Positions 1 through 11,030 of a stretch of DNA of 64,000 nt are shown one piece after another. Origin of the DNA: Bactrocera neohumeralis (lineage: Eukaryota > Arthropoda > Insecta > Diptera > Tephritidae); contig NC_065921.1 of assembly GCF_024586455.1 (NCBI RefSeq), positions 83,512,163-83,576,162 on the forward strand, given 5' to 3'. The notes below the pieces were generated by a model, which had not been told where the DNA came from, did no database searches, and worked only from the letters and a program-made list of their open reading frames with translations. The translations under genes were made by a program, and so were the position numbers. How positions within the stretch are numbered: position 1 is the first letter of the stretch; every line of letters starts with the position of its first letter.

Positions 1-675
1 AAGCTACTCACACGCAAACACAAAAATACATACATACATATATAAACAACAATTTACATATGCACATGCGCGCTGGAGGCCATAAGCAAATATGTACCTA
101 TTGACAGCTATTACACATGATAATAACAAGCACACACACAGACACACTTTCAGGATAGAGCACATACATTGACAGTTGAGCATACATTTATGCATATCCT
201 GTCAACGAAATATTTAGTTGTGGTTGCCCGCTGCGTTGATGCGTCTAACAAAATGGCCAACAGCAACGACATGCCACATCCTGCGGCAAACGGATCGACC
301 ATTCGACATACTAATCGTACTAACTGTCATAAGCACATTAAATGTGGCCAAAAAATTAATTGGAATTTTGAATATGAATGAGTAGTTGAGTGAACTGAGC
401 AACGCACACGCACACACTCACACACAGACACGAACTTGGAGGACTTTAAAGTAGAGCACTTCACACATACTACAACAATTTTGCACGCCAGTGCTGGTAT
501 ATGCTTCATTAGCATAGAATTTTCTGCTGATTAACAGCGGCTGAGAAATTTCTAAATTTTTTGGGAAAACTGAATGAAAATTTTGAGTGTAAATTTCGGA
601 GAAGGAAAAGTAATTTGAAATTTTTAGTTTGATTTGGAAAAAAAAGTAATTTGAAATTTTATGTTTGGCTTGAAA
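1..675. other. intergenic DNA, no gene seen
   Basis: CA-rich and TACA-rich simple sequence occupies the first 200 bases and about 400-430. A 36-bp tandem duplication with the core AAAAGTAATTTGAAATTTT lies at about 606-665, just before the first 154-bp repeat array. Short open frames here are interrupted, lack recognisable domains and look like chance. Confidence 0.6.
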
Positions 676-1545
676 AAATAAATACCGTTAAATTTGGCTG
701 CACAGAAGCAAAAATACCCTTTTCAGAGGCATTTCTTATAGCAAAAATGATATTTATCTTGATTTTGACCGTTCATTTTGTATGGCAGCTACATGCTATA
801 GTCAAACGATCTGAACCATTTCTTCTGAGTTAGTAGTGTTGCTTTGACTTATAATCTGTGACAAATTTCGTGATGATACCTTATCAAATGTAAGAGTTTT
901 CCATACAACAACTTGATTTTGATCGTTCATTTTGTATGACAGCTATATGCTATAGTCAACCGATCTGAACAATTTCTTCTAAGATTATAGCTTAGCTTTG
1001 GTTACTAATTTCGACTAAATTTCGTGAAGATATCTCGTCAAAATAAAAAGTTTCCCATATAAAGACTCGTGTTTAATCGGCCTGTTTGTATGGCAGCTAT
1101 ATGCTTTAGTTAACCGATCTTAACAATTTCTCAGCAAATCATAGCTTTGTCTACGATAATAAGCATTACGAAATTTCAGGATGTTATCTTGTAAAATAAA
1201 AAAGTTTTCCTTACAAGAACTTGGTTTTGATGGATCTGTTTGCATGGCAGCTATATGCTATGGTGATCGGATCTGAACAATTTCTTCCAAGATTGAGGCT
1301 TTGTCTTCGAAAAAATTTTATGTAAAATTTCGGAAAGATATATCGTCAAACAAAAAAGTTTTCCATACAAGCACATGATTCCGATCGTTCAGTTTGTATG
1401 GCAGCTATATGCTATAGTGGTCCGATATTAACGATTTCGACATATAGCTAACTGCTAGAAGAGAAAACAACAATTGCGAAATTTCAGCGTGATATCTCAA
1501 AAACCGAGGGTTATAATACCCTCAACCCCGTCAAACTTAATGGAG
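676..1545 (+). repeat. 154-bp tandem repeat element, copy A
   Basis: Five tandem units are marked by the core GGCAGCTATATGCTATAG or close variants, beginning at 784, 938, 1092, 1246 and 1400, so every step is exactly 154 bp. Each unit also carries a GATCGTTCAGTTTGTATGG-like stretch before the core, then CCGATCTGAACAATTTCTTC, a variable middle, AAATTTCG and AAAAGTTTTCCATACAAG. The right end is a unique flank of about 110 bp that finishes with AATTTCAGCGTGATATCTCAAAAACCGAG-like sequence. The same flank closes the other four copies in this window, which suggests a mobile element rather than a simple satellite. Confidence 0.9.
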
Positions 1546-2284
1546 CCTGTTAAGAGTACAATAAATAATAAAAAAATAATAAAATATTTATAATAAAACA
1601 GTTAAGTAAAAATTATTGCCGCCGACGCTAAACAATCTAGTTGACAGCTGAGCTCGCACAGTCCGAGTCAATCCGTCGGCCGTAGAACGCAGTGGCGCGC
1701 GGAAAGCCAGCTCCGTAGGACTTTGAAATTCTTTACAGCGGTTTATATATATTTACATGTTTGTAAATATGTCTGTGTGTGCGTAGATCAGGCAGATTAT
1801 CAGTGTTAACACACACACACTCATACATACATGTATGGACATTGCCTTGTGCTTGGGCGCTCGTTTGCCACTGCGCATGCGTGCCCCTCTTAATATGCGT
1901 AAAGTTCACGCTTAATTTTTTTACATTATTACTTTGATGTCCTTTTGCCGTTTGCGCTTTTGTTAATTGATAGTAATATTGAATTCGTTGTTTTTGTTGC
2001 TGTTGTAGTTGTTGTAAATTTTGTAGTTTTACAATGTGGCAAAAGTATTGTTTGTACTGGAGAATTGTGTGGTCCAGCGGCACCAGGTGTACGAAATTTC
2101 ATTAGATGCATTAGATGTTTAATGATTAGTTTTGTTGTTCTCTTGTATGTCAGTTAATAACGTTTGGTATGTGCCTATTACATTCCTGTAACATATATGT
2201 GTGTGTGTGTATGTGTGCATATGTTGCAATTAGTTGTGCTTATTGCCTTTGCAAAAAGGCAGATCATTTAACACTGCGTTCGCG
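1546..2284. other. intergenic DNA with microsatellites
   Basis: AT-rich sequence is followed by a GC-richer stretch at 1620-1720, CA/TG and TACA tracts at 1740-1830 and 2195-2225, and GTT-rich DNA at 1985-2020. A near-palindrome TGCGCATGCG sits at 1872-1881. No coding region is supported. Confidence 0.5.
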
Positions 2285-2407
2285 ATGAGTAATCGTTTGT
2301 TGGCTTTGTTGTACTTTTTGTTCGGCATTTCGCTCGCGCTGTCGTTCATTGCGGGATCCAGCACCTTGACTTGTGGGCAGTTGAAGGCATTTACTCTCAA
2401 AAAATAG
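2285..2407 (+). CDS. candidate 40-residue peptide with a signal-like N-terminus
   Basis: An ATG-to-TAG frame encodes 40 residues. After Met-Ser-Asn-Arg comes an unbroken hydrophobic stretch (about residues 5-23, rich in Leu, Phe, Ile and Ala) with small residues Ala-Gly-Ser-Ser just beyond it, the layout of a cleavable signal peptide. A single Cys and a basic C-terminus (Lys-Lys) follow. I do not recognise the peptide. No TATA box, splice site or homologue is visible, and TTG-rich DNA readily yields hydrophobic chance frames, so this could be spurious or the first exon of something longer. Confidence 0.25.
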   Translation: MSNRLLALLYFLFGISLALSFIAGSSTLTCGQLKAFTLKK

Positions 2408-2584
2408 TTAATAATATAACATATGGCACCCTTAGAGCGCTCTCTTTGGATCGTCCTACCGAATTCTCCTAATATTCGTCCAATAACTTCATGATAAAAA
2501 CTTTTTCAATCATTTAAAGTCTCTGAGATTCTGAAAGCGTATACAGAAAAGCCGTTGAATATCTACAAAGCAAACATCAGCTCA

Positions 2585-3064
2585 TCACTTATTGAAGTTT
2601 CGAATGCAGAACCGTCTGCACTCCGTTTCCTGACCACTACCTGCCTTTGGAATAAGCGTCTCCGAAAGGCTCGAGCCGATCTCCATGGTCGTTTGACCAT
2701 CTCCTTCTATCGTACCTACCGCATCTGTAGCCTGAGCGCCATCTACTTTGTCATCTGTCGGCAGTATCCTAAGGACCATTCTTTCAGACCAATAGCTTAT
2801 GGCTTCCTTGGTTTCACTGAGAGGACCGATGGACTCAGCATTTATCAGAATCAGCGCTTGCCGATATGGTTCCTCTGTTCTATCCAGCCTTATTACCCTC
2901 CAGTCATGCGAGGGTAGAGAGGGGTTATAATAATTAAGGATTTTCTCTGGCTCTATCGCCGCGGAAGGTTCAGCTTGCAACCAAACTCGAAGCCACAGCC
3001 TGCAATCTGACACATTTGATGATCTAATGAAGCCCATGGTGTCATCTGACACTCTCAAACTTTG
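2585..3064 (-). pseudogene. transposon ORF fragment with DUF4780-like domain
   Basis: An open frame of 157 codons (2585-3058) reads as the C-terminal part of a DUF4780-like domain. It has the pattern Trp-Leu-Arg-Val-Trp, then Ile-Leu-Asn-Tyr-Tyr-Asn-Pro-Ser-Leu, then Asp-Trp-Arg-Val-Ile-Arg, followed by an Ala-Leu-Ile-Leu-Ile-Asn strand and Ile-Gly-Pro-Leu. From memory, this domain is mostly found in multi-copy insect proteins associated with transposable elements. There is no intact upstream half and no partner ORF, so I call it a decayed fragment of a mobile element. The family assignment is by motif recognition only. Confidence 0.5.
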
Positions 3065-3690
3065 GGGGTGGCCCAGGGTTTCCTCTGACCACTTTTAGGA
3101 AGACTGAGAAGATGACCGATTCACTCTCTTACATTCCTCAGGAGAATGGGCACCATCTACTGCGGTCGAACACGCCAAGATCTATTGAGCCAGCTTTTTT
3201 AGCGAGGGAGGCTTCTCCCTCATACGACCTTTGTCGCTTAAACGCTGGTTAAGCTTTAGTTGCGCCCGGTCTTAGTGCTGGCGATTTGGCCGCGTAAGAA
3301 GGCTCTTATGTAAAACTTCCTACCAGGGTATCGGTTACTGCATTTCGCCAGCAACGGTCTCGTCGACCCAGGAGCAGCACTACCACCCGGGACAGATCTA
3401 AGCATCACTTCCTTCACTCAGAACCCATGTTTTTTTTTTCAATTATTTTCCATGCAAACTGGGACCCCACTCAGAGCCTTCATCGTCCTTTGAAAAGGTA
3501 GTCGCCTTGAATTGTCCCAATGTTGTTTCGGTAACAAGGCCAAGGCGACGCACGCCCTTATGGGGCTATATGTTCAGAGCCGGCCAGCGCTCCGCTCAAC
3601 TTACGACCACAAGGGAAACGTACTCTCAGGCCCGGCAGAGTTTTAACTTGACAGGGACGGTTGCGACATAAGCCCGTCAGCTATTTCTGA
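3065..3690. other. GC-richer, transposon-like sequence
   Basis: This stretch is clearly richer in G and C than its surroundings and follows the DUF4780-like fragment directly on its 5' side. It is broken in all frames. It probably belongs to the same decayed element, as untranslated or upstream coding sequence, but no domain can be read. Confidence 0.35.
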
Positions 3691-6179
3691 TAAGTGTCAC
3701 TCTATTATACACAGGTGTCAGAATGCCGCAATCATCAGCACAGGCCTCTACCAAAATGCTATAGAGCTGATGCTACTCATAATCCATTTCCAAAGCTAAA
3801 GTCGTCCAGGAGTTTTATTGCCGTGAAGGCAGGTCAATTAGCGTTATTCAGGATGAACCAACTTGGAAGCAACCTGCTCTACACAAAAATAATAATACTA
3901 TTCCATATTTTTATCAACATCTGCTGTCACAAAATTCTCTTCCAAATAACAGTAATTTCCGAAATTCTGGATCCGCCACTGATCAGAAAGTTTAAATAGT
4001 TTCGACGGAAAACTGTATAGTATAACCCCTTCAGCCTTTAAACTCATATATATTTCATCTTCGTGTTGAAAATCCAATCAGATAGCTCTGCTACAAGACT
4101 CCCTTACATACATTAAAGGGTTTGGTTTTGTAAAGCTTAGAAACCCATAACAAGCTTTCAATTTAATGCTGGTGAAAAATAGATCTAGGTCAAATTTGGA
4201 TCTCTTCACACTTGTTGAAATTTAGCAGAAAACAACCTGAGTCTTCTTGTCGGTTCAACAAGATAGTATGCTGAGCATATCCCTTTTATACTTGTAGATA
4301 CAGAAGATACAAGAAAAGCCTGGAACCTCAAAAGACTAGACCTCTTAGCTTAAAACTACTTCTAGAAAAACAAATGTGTATCGTTTTTATCTAAAGAAAC
4401 CATAAGCAAGAATATTTCTTTATTTATTGAACATCTGTCACATCAACACTCGAATACTCAAATCGTATACCCAAAACATGCTCCAAAAATTCAAACACAA
4501 AATTACTATAAATTCACACATCCTTACGCGGAAACCTCCTACAACATTTCGAACCATAAAACTGTGAAGACAGCACTTAAAAGTCAACACCCGCCGATTT
4601 TCAAATTTACAATCATCATTTCAGCGGCCGTAAACTTGTCGATAAACAAGACCGCTTAATCGACGATACAATGATCGCACAAAAATATGACAATTCTACA
4701 AAAAATGCAAACAAAGAGAAGGAAGCACTAAACGCAAGCTGAGTTAAATAGAAGCTACACAAAGCCCCCAATTTAGTGAGCATAAAATAAAATATTCAAT
4801 AAGAAACACAAGCACGTTATAAAAACGAAGATCACATGGTGTCGATCAGCGAGGATCAGCGCAGCGCTGAGGATGAAGAGTGAGTAGCGCTGAGTGAACG
4901 GCAGCACGCGATTGTTCTGGTGTTTTTTTAGAGCAAAATGTTGGAGGAAACATTCTTTTATTTTTTCAGAACTAAATGCTGAAGAAAACATTCTTACCTT
5001 TTTTACCGATCAACCACTTAGTTTCGACAGTTGCTTGTATTTATGAGCATTTACTCAAATGAGGTGCTAACTTTTACATAAAGCGATCGCATTTCGACTC
5101 ATTTATGTTGGCAACATACTGAAAGCAGTGTTCATATTAATATGTCAGCATAAAAAGCAGCATAAAGTGATTTAGAGCTGTCATAAAGCGCTGACAGCAA
5201 ACAACGCCACCAAACGACAGCGTCAACTTGACAGCTAACGAGGCGGGTGTCAGTAGCGGCTTGGCACATATTTGTGAACTTGAAACTATGAATGTGCTTG
5301 CCACATAGTTTCAGGGTCGTTAAAAATCGCCTTTATTTCATTTTATTGCTGGAAAATCAAATGTGAGCGCAAGTCGGCAAGTAGCTACTCTTTATTGGCC
5401 GGTTGGACTTTACGCATGGCCATAAAATTGAGCGGCATTAACACTTTCACAAGCATTTTTAGTATAAGGAGCTGTGACGATTTTCTTGTGTGTCGCCAGT
5501 TTTCATTAGAAGTCACAGCTCGCATCAGAGTTTCCAATATTTCGCACTTTGGTGTGAGTTGGACTTCTCAAAACTGTCAGCAGATTTCTAAGTTTCGAGT
5601 TAGAAATAACCCTGTAGGAAATTGAACAGATTAGTAAGGATCATCATTTTTTGAGAAGCGTAGACGCTCACGCACGGCTCTCTGCTTATATTAAAGTTGA
5701 CTGGAAAACACTTCTGTATACTTCGAGAAATGGGAGCTCTTGATTTTCCTGAAGGCCAACGACGAAATTAACTCGAGCTAGAAAACTGATGATTCTTAAC
5801 TAAGCAAGAGTTAAAGTACTTCAACAAGTGACTTTCAAAATTTCAGAGAAAATTGATCGAAGATCATACTGAAAGAGAGGATATGATGGATGTGTGGACG
5901 GTATATAAAGAGAGGATTGTGTGAGCACGATTACCGCCAAGAGTTATGAGGTCTCAACATTATTTTTTATATCGAAGGTTGCTTGCTATTGCATATATAT
6001 TTTAAGCGGATCCGCTCTGATGTGATCTATTGCTCCAGTCTTTTAGCTCGAAAATTCAAGGTTCGTCCGAGATCGGTGGAATTTTTTTAGTGCTAAATTA
6101 TTGCAGATGTTCTAAAATTATAAAAAAAAAAACGATAACTTCGGTTGGATCGCAGCTATCCCCTTATGCCCTTGCTATA
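3691..6179. other. intergenic DNA, nothing recognisable
   Basis: AT-rich, mostly unique-looking DNA without a recognisable domain, RNA gene or promoter. Open frames at 3694-3999 (+), 4773-4991 (-) and 5395-5625 (+) have no familiar motif and are within chance length for this composition. Confidence 0.5.
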
Positions 6180-6640
6180 TACCCATTACAATTGAAAAAC
6201 TTACATAGAAGAACTTGATTTTGATCGATCGGTTTGTACGGAAGCTATAAGCTATAGTAGTCCGACTAGAACCAGACCTTCGGAGATTATATCCATGACT
6301 TGGATAATAATCCGTACCAAATTTCGTGCGGATATCTTCTCAAACAAAAAAGTTTTTCATATAAGGGCTTGATTCGATCAGTTTGTATGGCAGCTATATG
6401 TTATAGTAGTCCAATTCGATCCATATATTAAGAGATTATGTGGGTAATCATGCTGCCAAGTTTCAAGAAGATATATTTTTAAATAAAAAAGTTTTTCTTA
6501 TAAGATCGTTCAGTTTGTACGGCAGCTATATGTTCTAGTAATCCGATATCGATGGTTTCATTAAATGAGCAACTACATAGGAAGAAAAGTACGTGTGCAA
6601 AATTTCAGATCAATATCTCAAAAACCGAGAGACAAGTTCT
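6180..6640 (+). repeat. 154-bp tandem repeat element, copy B (three units)
   Basis: Core motifs related to GGCAGCTATATG occur at 6240, 6389 and 6521 (steps 149 and 132), so this copy is shortened and more diverged than copy A. It ends with the same flank, AATTTCAGATCAATATCTC followed by AAAAACCGAGAG, in the same orientation as copy A. Confidence 0.85.
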
Positions 6641-6784
6641 CGTTTATACAAAGGTCATACCAGATTTTTAAAATTTTTGGAATTTCGTGATTGTGAGTAC
6701 ATTTTTAATGCGTGAAAAATAAAGTAAAAAGGCTTAGTAGCTACTGAAGTTCTCACACAAATATAAAATTAAGAACATCTTTTT

Positions 6785-7005
6785 CAACTAGTCCGTAACT
6801 AGACTCAACGGAACTAGTTACTACCAAGTTGCAAATCTCTCTAAAACAAAAATTTTTCATTAACATCTCAATTTCCTTAATATGTACTGAAATTATTACA
6901 CAAAAATAAAAACAACCACACCGTTACCAACTAGTCCGAAACTAGTCCCAAGAGAACTAGTTACCACCAAGTTACAAATCTTTCAGAAACTATAATTTTT
7001 CACAT
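6785..7005. repeat. two-copy tandem duplication, 143-bp step
   Basis: A block of about 60 bp starting CAACTAGTCCGTAACTAG at 6785 recurs at 6928 with few changes, including the downstream segment GAACTAGTTACTACCAAGTT. Each copy contains several ACTAGT hexamers, some in inverted pairs. No coding frame is associated. Confidence 0.75.
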
Positions 7006-8205
7006 CTCTGCAGTATTTATACCTTTACCCAACCACTTATATTACATATTCACATAAGTTGCATTTATGATCGCTTGACACAGTTGCTTGCCTTGTCAAG
7101 TGTCAGTAAAATATGCACAAGTCGTCTCTTTTTGTGATTTTACGACTACTGAATGGTTAATAAAAGACTAGCTAATATCCTGCTGTACACACACGTCGCA
7201 CACATACAGTGGCACATTCCTTACAACCATGCCACTTTGTGTAGGAGCACAGACAATGGTGGCTCGTTTAGCCGCCAGACATCCTGGCGCGCTGCAGCAG
7301 TAGCTCAGCCCTGCGGGTGCCGTTGCGCGGGTGTCGTCTTCCCGGTAGCCAGCACACATTTTATTGTTTCATTTATTGTTGCATGTAGCCACCAACAGGC
7401 CAGCATACATACATACAAAGCGAGATCATTCAGTGTCCTTAAGGAATTTTCAGCGCGAAGGCAGCCGCTGCTGCTGCTCGTCAAATTTACCATGAAGGAG
7501 TGAAAATTTGCCTAACAATTGCATTGCCACATTCTCGCTGTCACTTATAACTTTATCGTCACAGCAGCGGCAAACGCTCTCCACAAATGTCCGCAAATGT
7601 CCACTGCTGCCCACCATTGTCATCATTATTATGTGCTTGACTTTGTTGTTGTTGTTGCTGCTGTGTGCACTGGTCCATGGAGAGCGATCGATCTGTCTGA
7701 TGATGGATCTGTGTGGGACACTTGTTGACTGCTCGAATGCAAGCACACACACATACACAGCTAAAAGCGCTCAAACACTCATACACACATATACTCGTAT
7801 GCATACATGCACCCACACAGTCAAGCACATAAATTATTTTCCTTATTCAATATTTGTTTCCCCGATTTGTTTTGCAAATTTTCAATGAAAATCATTTAAA
7901 ATACCTGTCTCCCTGTATCCCTTGTCTCTCCTTTGTCGCCTGCTACCGTTTGCCACCGATTCCGCGTATTTGCTTATTTTGCACATTTTTCGAGTTTGTT
8001 GCCAATCATTTTCGCTTAAGATTCTGCATAGTTTGATTGATTACCAGACTTCTTGCCCTTCGAAGAACACACATGCATGCAAATATAGCGGTAAATGCAT
8101 TGCTCAATTCCATAATTCTGCTGAATTATTCACTCTTTGCATAATTACGATTGTATGTACGTATGTATGTGTGCATGTGTGGGTAGAAAAGTAGCAGCTT
8201 AACGG
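7006..8205. other. single-copy-looking region, CA and TTG rich
   Basis: Composition is more balanced than the flanks, with CA/TACA tracts at 7740-7825 and TATG at 8155-8180. No transposon signature is visible. It could hold cis-regulatory DNA or non-coding exons. The only candidate ORF worth listing (7631-7888) is described separately. Confidence 0.4.
7631..7888 (+). CDS. weak candidate secreted peptide, 85 codons
   Basis: From the ATG at 7631 the frame begins Met-Cys-Leu-Thr, runs through seven leucines and continues Cys-Ala-Leu-Val-His-Gly-Glu-Arg, which resembles a signal peptide with cleavage after Gly. A cysteine-bearing stretch follows (Cys at about residues 22, 28 and 34). The leucine run is encoded by a TTG microsatellite and the later residues (Thr, His, Tyr repeats) by a CA microsatellite, so the signal-like appearance may be an accident of simple repeats. 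No homology is recognised. Confidence 0.15.
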   Translation: MCLTLLLLLLLCALVHGERSICLMMDLCGTLVDCSNASTHTYTAKSAQTLIHTYTRMHTCTHTVKHINYFPYSIFVSPICFANFQ

Positions 8206-8213
8206 TATAAATA
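8206..8213 (+). promoter_or_regulatory. strong TATA box, possible orphan promoter
   Basis: TATAAATA flanked by GC-rich bases (ACGG before, GCCGGG after) is a near-ideal core-promoter TATA context. Transcription would start near 8236. No recognisable coding exon follows: the ATG at 8323 gives only 11 hydrophobic residues before a stop. It is either the promoter of an unrecognised or non-coding transcript, or chance. Confidence 0.3.
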
Positions 8214-8595
8214 GCCGGGAATTGAGTTAAGGGTTAATGGCAATTTCACACAATTACTTTCAAGAAATTACTTAACAATATTGTTCCAGCAAATTTCTTT
8301 CAAGAGCCAGGTATGCTGAAGTATGAAGGCGACTGTTTTCATGTATTTGTTGTTCTAAGTAAATGCTTCAAATATGTAAAAATCCAAAATTTGCAGAACT
8401 AGTAAATTTATCAGTTAATTAATTTTGTTATTACAATTAATTTTAATTAAAATACTTTCAATGCTTCGTTCGAGAAACCGTTATGAAAATCCAGCGAAAT
8501 AAGATCATAGTTTAATGATGATTAATGAATATGGTTCTAATGGATGATCCAAGTACTTTTTTCAAGGGCCTTTTATGACAGATCACGCGTAAGTC

Positions 8596-8832
8596 GTGTC
8601 AAAAATACAGCTTTTGCAAGAACTGCAGCTGCTCGACCTTCCCAAGCGACAACGCTTTGCCCTATGTTCTCTTGAAAAGTTCCAAGAAGTTCAAACGCCA
8701 AATTCCATGCAGAAAACCACAACAGTTTGGTGTGGTTTGTGGGCCGGTGGAATCATCGGTTCGTATTTCTTCAAAAATGATGCCGATGAGAACGTAACCG
8801 TCAATGGCGACCGTCCGCGGCCAACATTTGAA
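8596..8832 (+). pseudogene. Tc1/mariner-superfamily transposase fragment
   Basis: The translated frame contains a KIQLLQELQLLDLPKRQRF-type segment, which sits before the catalytic core in this family, followed directly by VWCGLWAGGIIGSYFF and NVTVNGDR, which belong to the DDE_3-type core downstream of the first catalytic Asp. The segment carrying the first Asp and the rest of the core are missing, so this is an internally deleted, inactive remnant of about 80 codons. Family recognition is by motif. Confidence 0.7.
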
Positions 8833-9086
8833 AGCGATAATCTTCAAAGTAGTTAAGTAGGGAAGGAGAAGACTATCTTAATCTGTGTATGTTGGCGAAT
8901 CTGAAATGAAATACTTCGTTGATCTTGATAGCTTTCGCTCTCTACCCGTCTACCAAACTCAACTAGCAACTTCCAAGCGGAAGTAGTAAGTATAGGGAAG
9001 GCTTGTAAGGTTCTACTGAAGAACTACGGGAGGATACGGTCAAAAGGGAGCTAAATACACAATAACAACAAAAAATAAGAAAGAAA

Positions 9087-9250
9087 ACGGGTCTACACTT
9101 CCTCTGCGAGTGCCCAACTCTGTCACGAACCCGATGTATATTTCTTGGAATCCATCAGGATTCTCTGTAAAAAGTATGCCTAGGTCATTTAAGATCAAAG
9201 TATCGAAGCTGATACTTCCTTCATTCTTTAATCTCTCAGCAGGCGAATTA
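9087..9250 (+). pseudogene. LINE 3'-end fragment (Cys/His knuckle)
   Basis: A frame at about 9087-9170 reads Gly-Leu-His-Phe-Leu-Cys-Glu-Cys-Pro then Leu-Ser-Arg-Thr-Arg and Phe-Leu-Gly. This is the pattern at the end of Jockey/I/R1-group LINE ORF2 proteins after the RNase H-like region. A stop follows, and a shifted frame continues to about 9250 with an Asn-Leu-Ser-Ala-Gly-like stretch. It is a short, inactive fragment. Confidence 0.6.
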
Positions 9251-9499
9251 TGCCAATGCTACATCAGAATTCTAAATATATATATAGAAAAGAAAAGTTT
9301 TCTTTGCAGATCTTGGCATTTGTAAGCTGATTATTCCTTTTTTTGATATCAACAGCTGGTATTACATTGATTATTTTAAAATGTGTAGAGCTGCCATTCA
9401 TCACAAGACGATTTGAAAGCTATACGCAAGCTCAGTAGCAGATTTTTTACACCCTGAAGCATTGTGCTCGCGTGTGATAAACAAATTATACATATATCT

Positions 9500-10260
9500 T
9501 AAGCTGAAGCATTGGGAGCCGTGGAATCTGTTCTGTCTCACACGGCTGAAGGCTGGGCATTCGCATAGATAAGCATCTCATCATACTCCACACATGCTCT
9601 GCACTCCGCCAACTCCACTTTTCTCACTTTTTTGAAGTTGAGTCCTTAAGGTTAGGTGCCTAGTGATGACCTCTACAATTTATTTAGCTATCTTTTAGGA
9701 GCTGTTTGGTTTAAAGTGATGCTCTAGGATTCAATGCTCCAATCAAGCCATGAAGGAGCAGATTGGTCTGGGACAACTTAGGTGTATTGTATCTCCAGCT
9801 ACTCCCTAACGGGACATTTCGTCTACCTTTTCACTTCCTTCTATTTTTATATAACCGGCACACAGCTGATGTTAAACGAGCTACCTGAGAGTTCAGTTAT
9901 TGTTTGCTGGCATAACTTAACGCAGTGTGACTTAGTATTGGCACTACGGATATCCTGAATGGCTGCTGGTTTTCCACTATACGGTTCATGGACTTGCTGA
10001 TTAAAGCAGAGACCCACTTGGCGTCATCTGTTATGCCCACAGTTTCCACCAGAAAGACTTAATTGTAGTCCTTTCGTATGAAACCATCTACTGTTTATGG
10101 TTTACTACAGAGGAATCACGCTCTTGTTCCTATTTCATCATTTGATCTGTCGGTGAATATGTAAATTTAGCCGTTGGAACTGCCAATCATAGAACCGAAT
10201 CAACGGTCTTCTCTGAGGAATGTTTATTTCCTTATGGGTTTTCCTTTCTGACTTGCATCG
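9500..10260 (-). pseudogene. decayed LINE ORF2 end (RNase H-like region)
   Basis: Read leftward on the minus strand, a Tyr-Ile-Phe-Thr-Asp-Arg-Ser-Asn stretch near 10175 matches the start of a LINE RNase H domain (usual Phe-Thr-Asp-Gly-Ser). Near 9650 there is a GluValIleThr-xx-His-Leu-xx-Leu-Arg segment, and near 9550 a Leu-Cys-Glu-Cys-Pro-Ala-Phe-Ser knuckle. Many stops and frameshifts interrupt it. The 9590-9760 part is clearly similar to 63390-63640, which lies in the same orientation. Confidence 0.5.
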
Positions 10261-11030
10261 CCAATTTATATCGTGTTATTTGACAATGATGCCGCGGCGT
10301 CTGACTCCAATGGCCTAAAAGCCAGCTTGTGCTAAGCATTGCCTCATATACGTATACACTGAATATAAAGGATAGCCTTCAGACACTTAGTTGAAGTAGT
10401 TTTCATTGCACCGGTAATCTCTAGCAAGCAGGGCATTGCACCAGTTTTAGGAGTTTAATACGGCACTTTTTCGATAATGTCATCCATCATACCACCGCAA
10501 TTTACATATTTTAGTATGGGCCGCAAGGTTTTTATGGGGCCGTAAGCACCACTTTGGGGCAATGGCTCTTAAGTAGGAGTACGACATTCGAAGTGCTTTG
10601 GAAGCCGTGCATATTTTTTTGTTTTGAACAGACCGAGATATTTGATAGAACTCGAGTGTACAATCCCTTAAAGAAAATCTTCAAAATATTCGGATGAAAA
10701 TCAAGATAAAGAGTTTAAACTTTTTAGCCATGGCATCCAAATCTCGAAAACGCCGACCATTGAATTCAGAACGGCACATAAATCGGCGTGTCCTCGTGTA
10801 ACACGAACCCGAATTAAAACATTTTTTCAGGTAACAAGCAGATAGCGGTGAAAGTCAGTGTCGTGAACTGTGGGCTCATTAAGCTGAAAGTTCCGACTTA
10901 ACTACGAGGCGTATAACCTATTTCCGCACAAAACCGCCTAACACCAAACGGCTAATTAGAGTAGCTAATGCATTTGTACGCCATAATTATAACCTAATCT
11001 TCTGCTAATTTCGCTCGAACCTCTCAATTT
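10261..11030. other. intergenic DNA, nothing recognisable
   Basis: Mixed-composition sequence with no open frame of note. It may include further decayed parts of the LINE to its left, but no motif supports this. Confidence 0.4.

Noticed and set aside
676..1545. CRISPR-like appearance of regularly spaced repeats
   Set aside because: Repeat and spacer are not distinct, whole 154-bp units are similar throughout, and the genome is eukaryotic.
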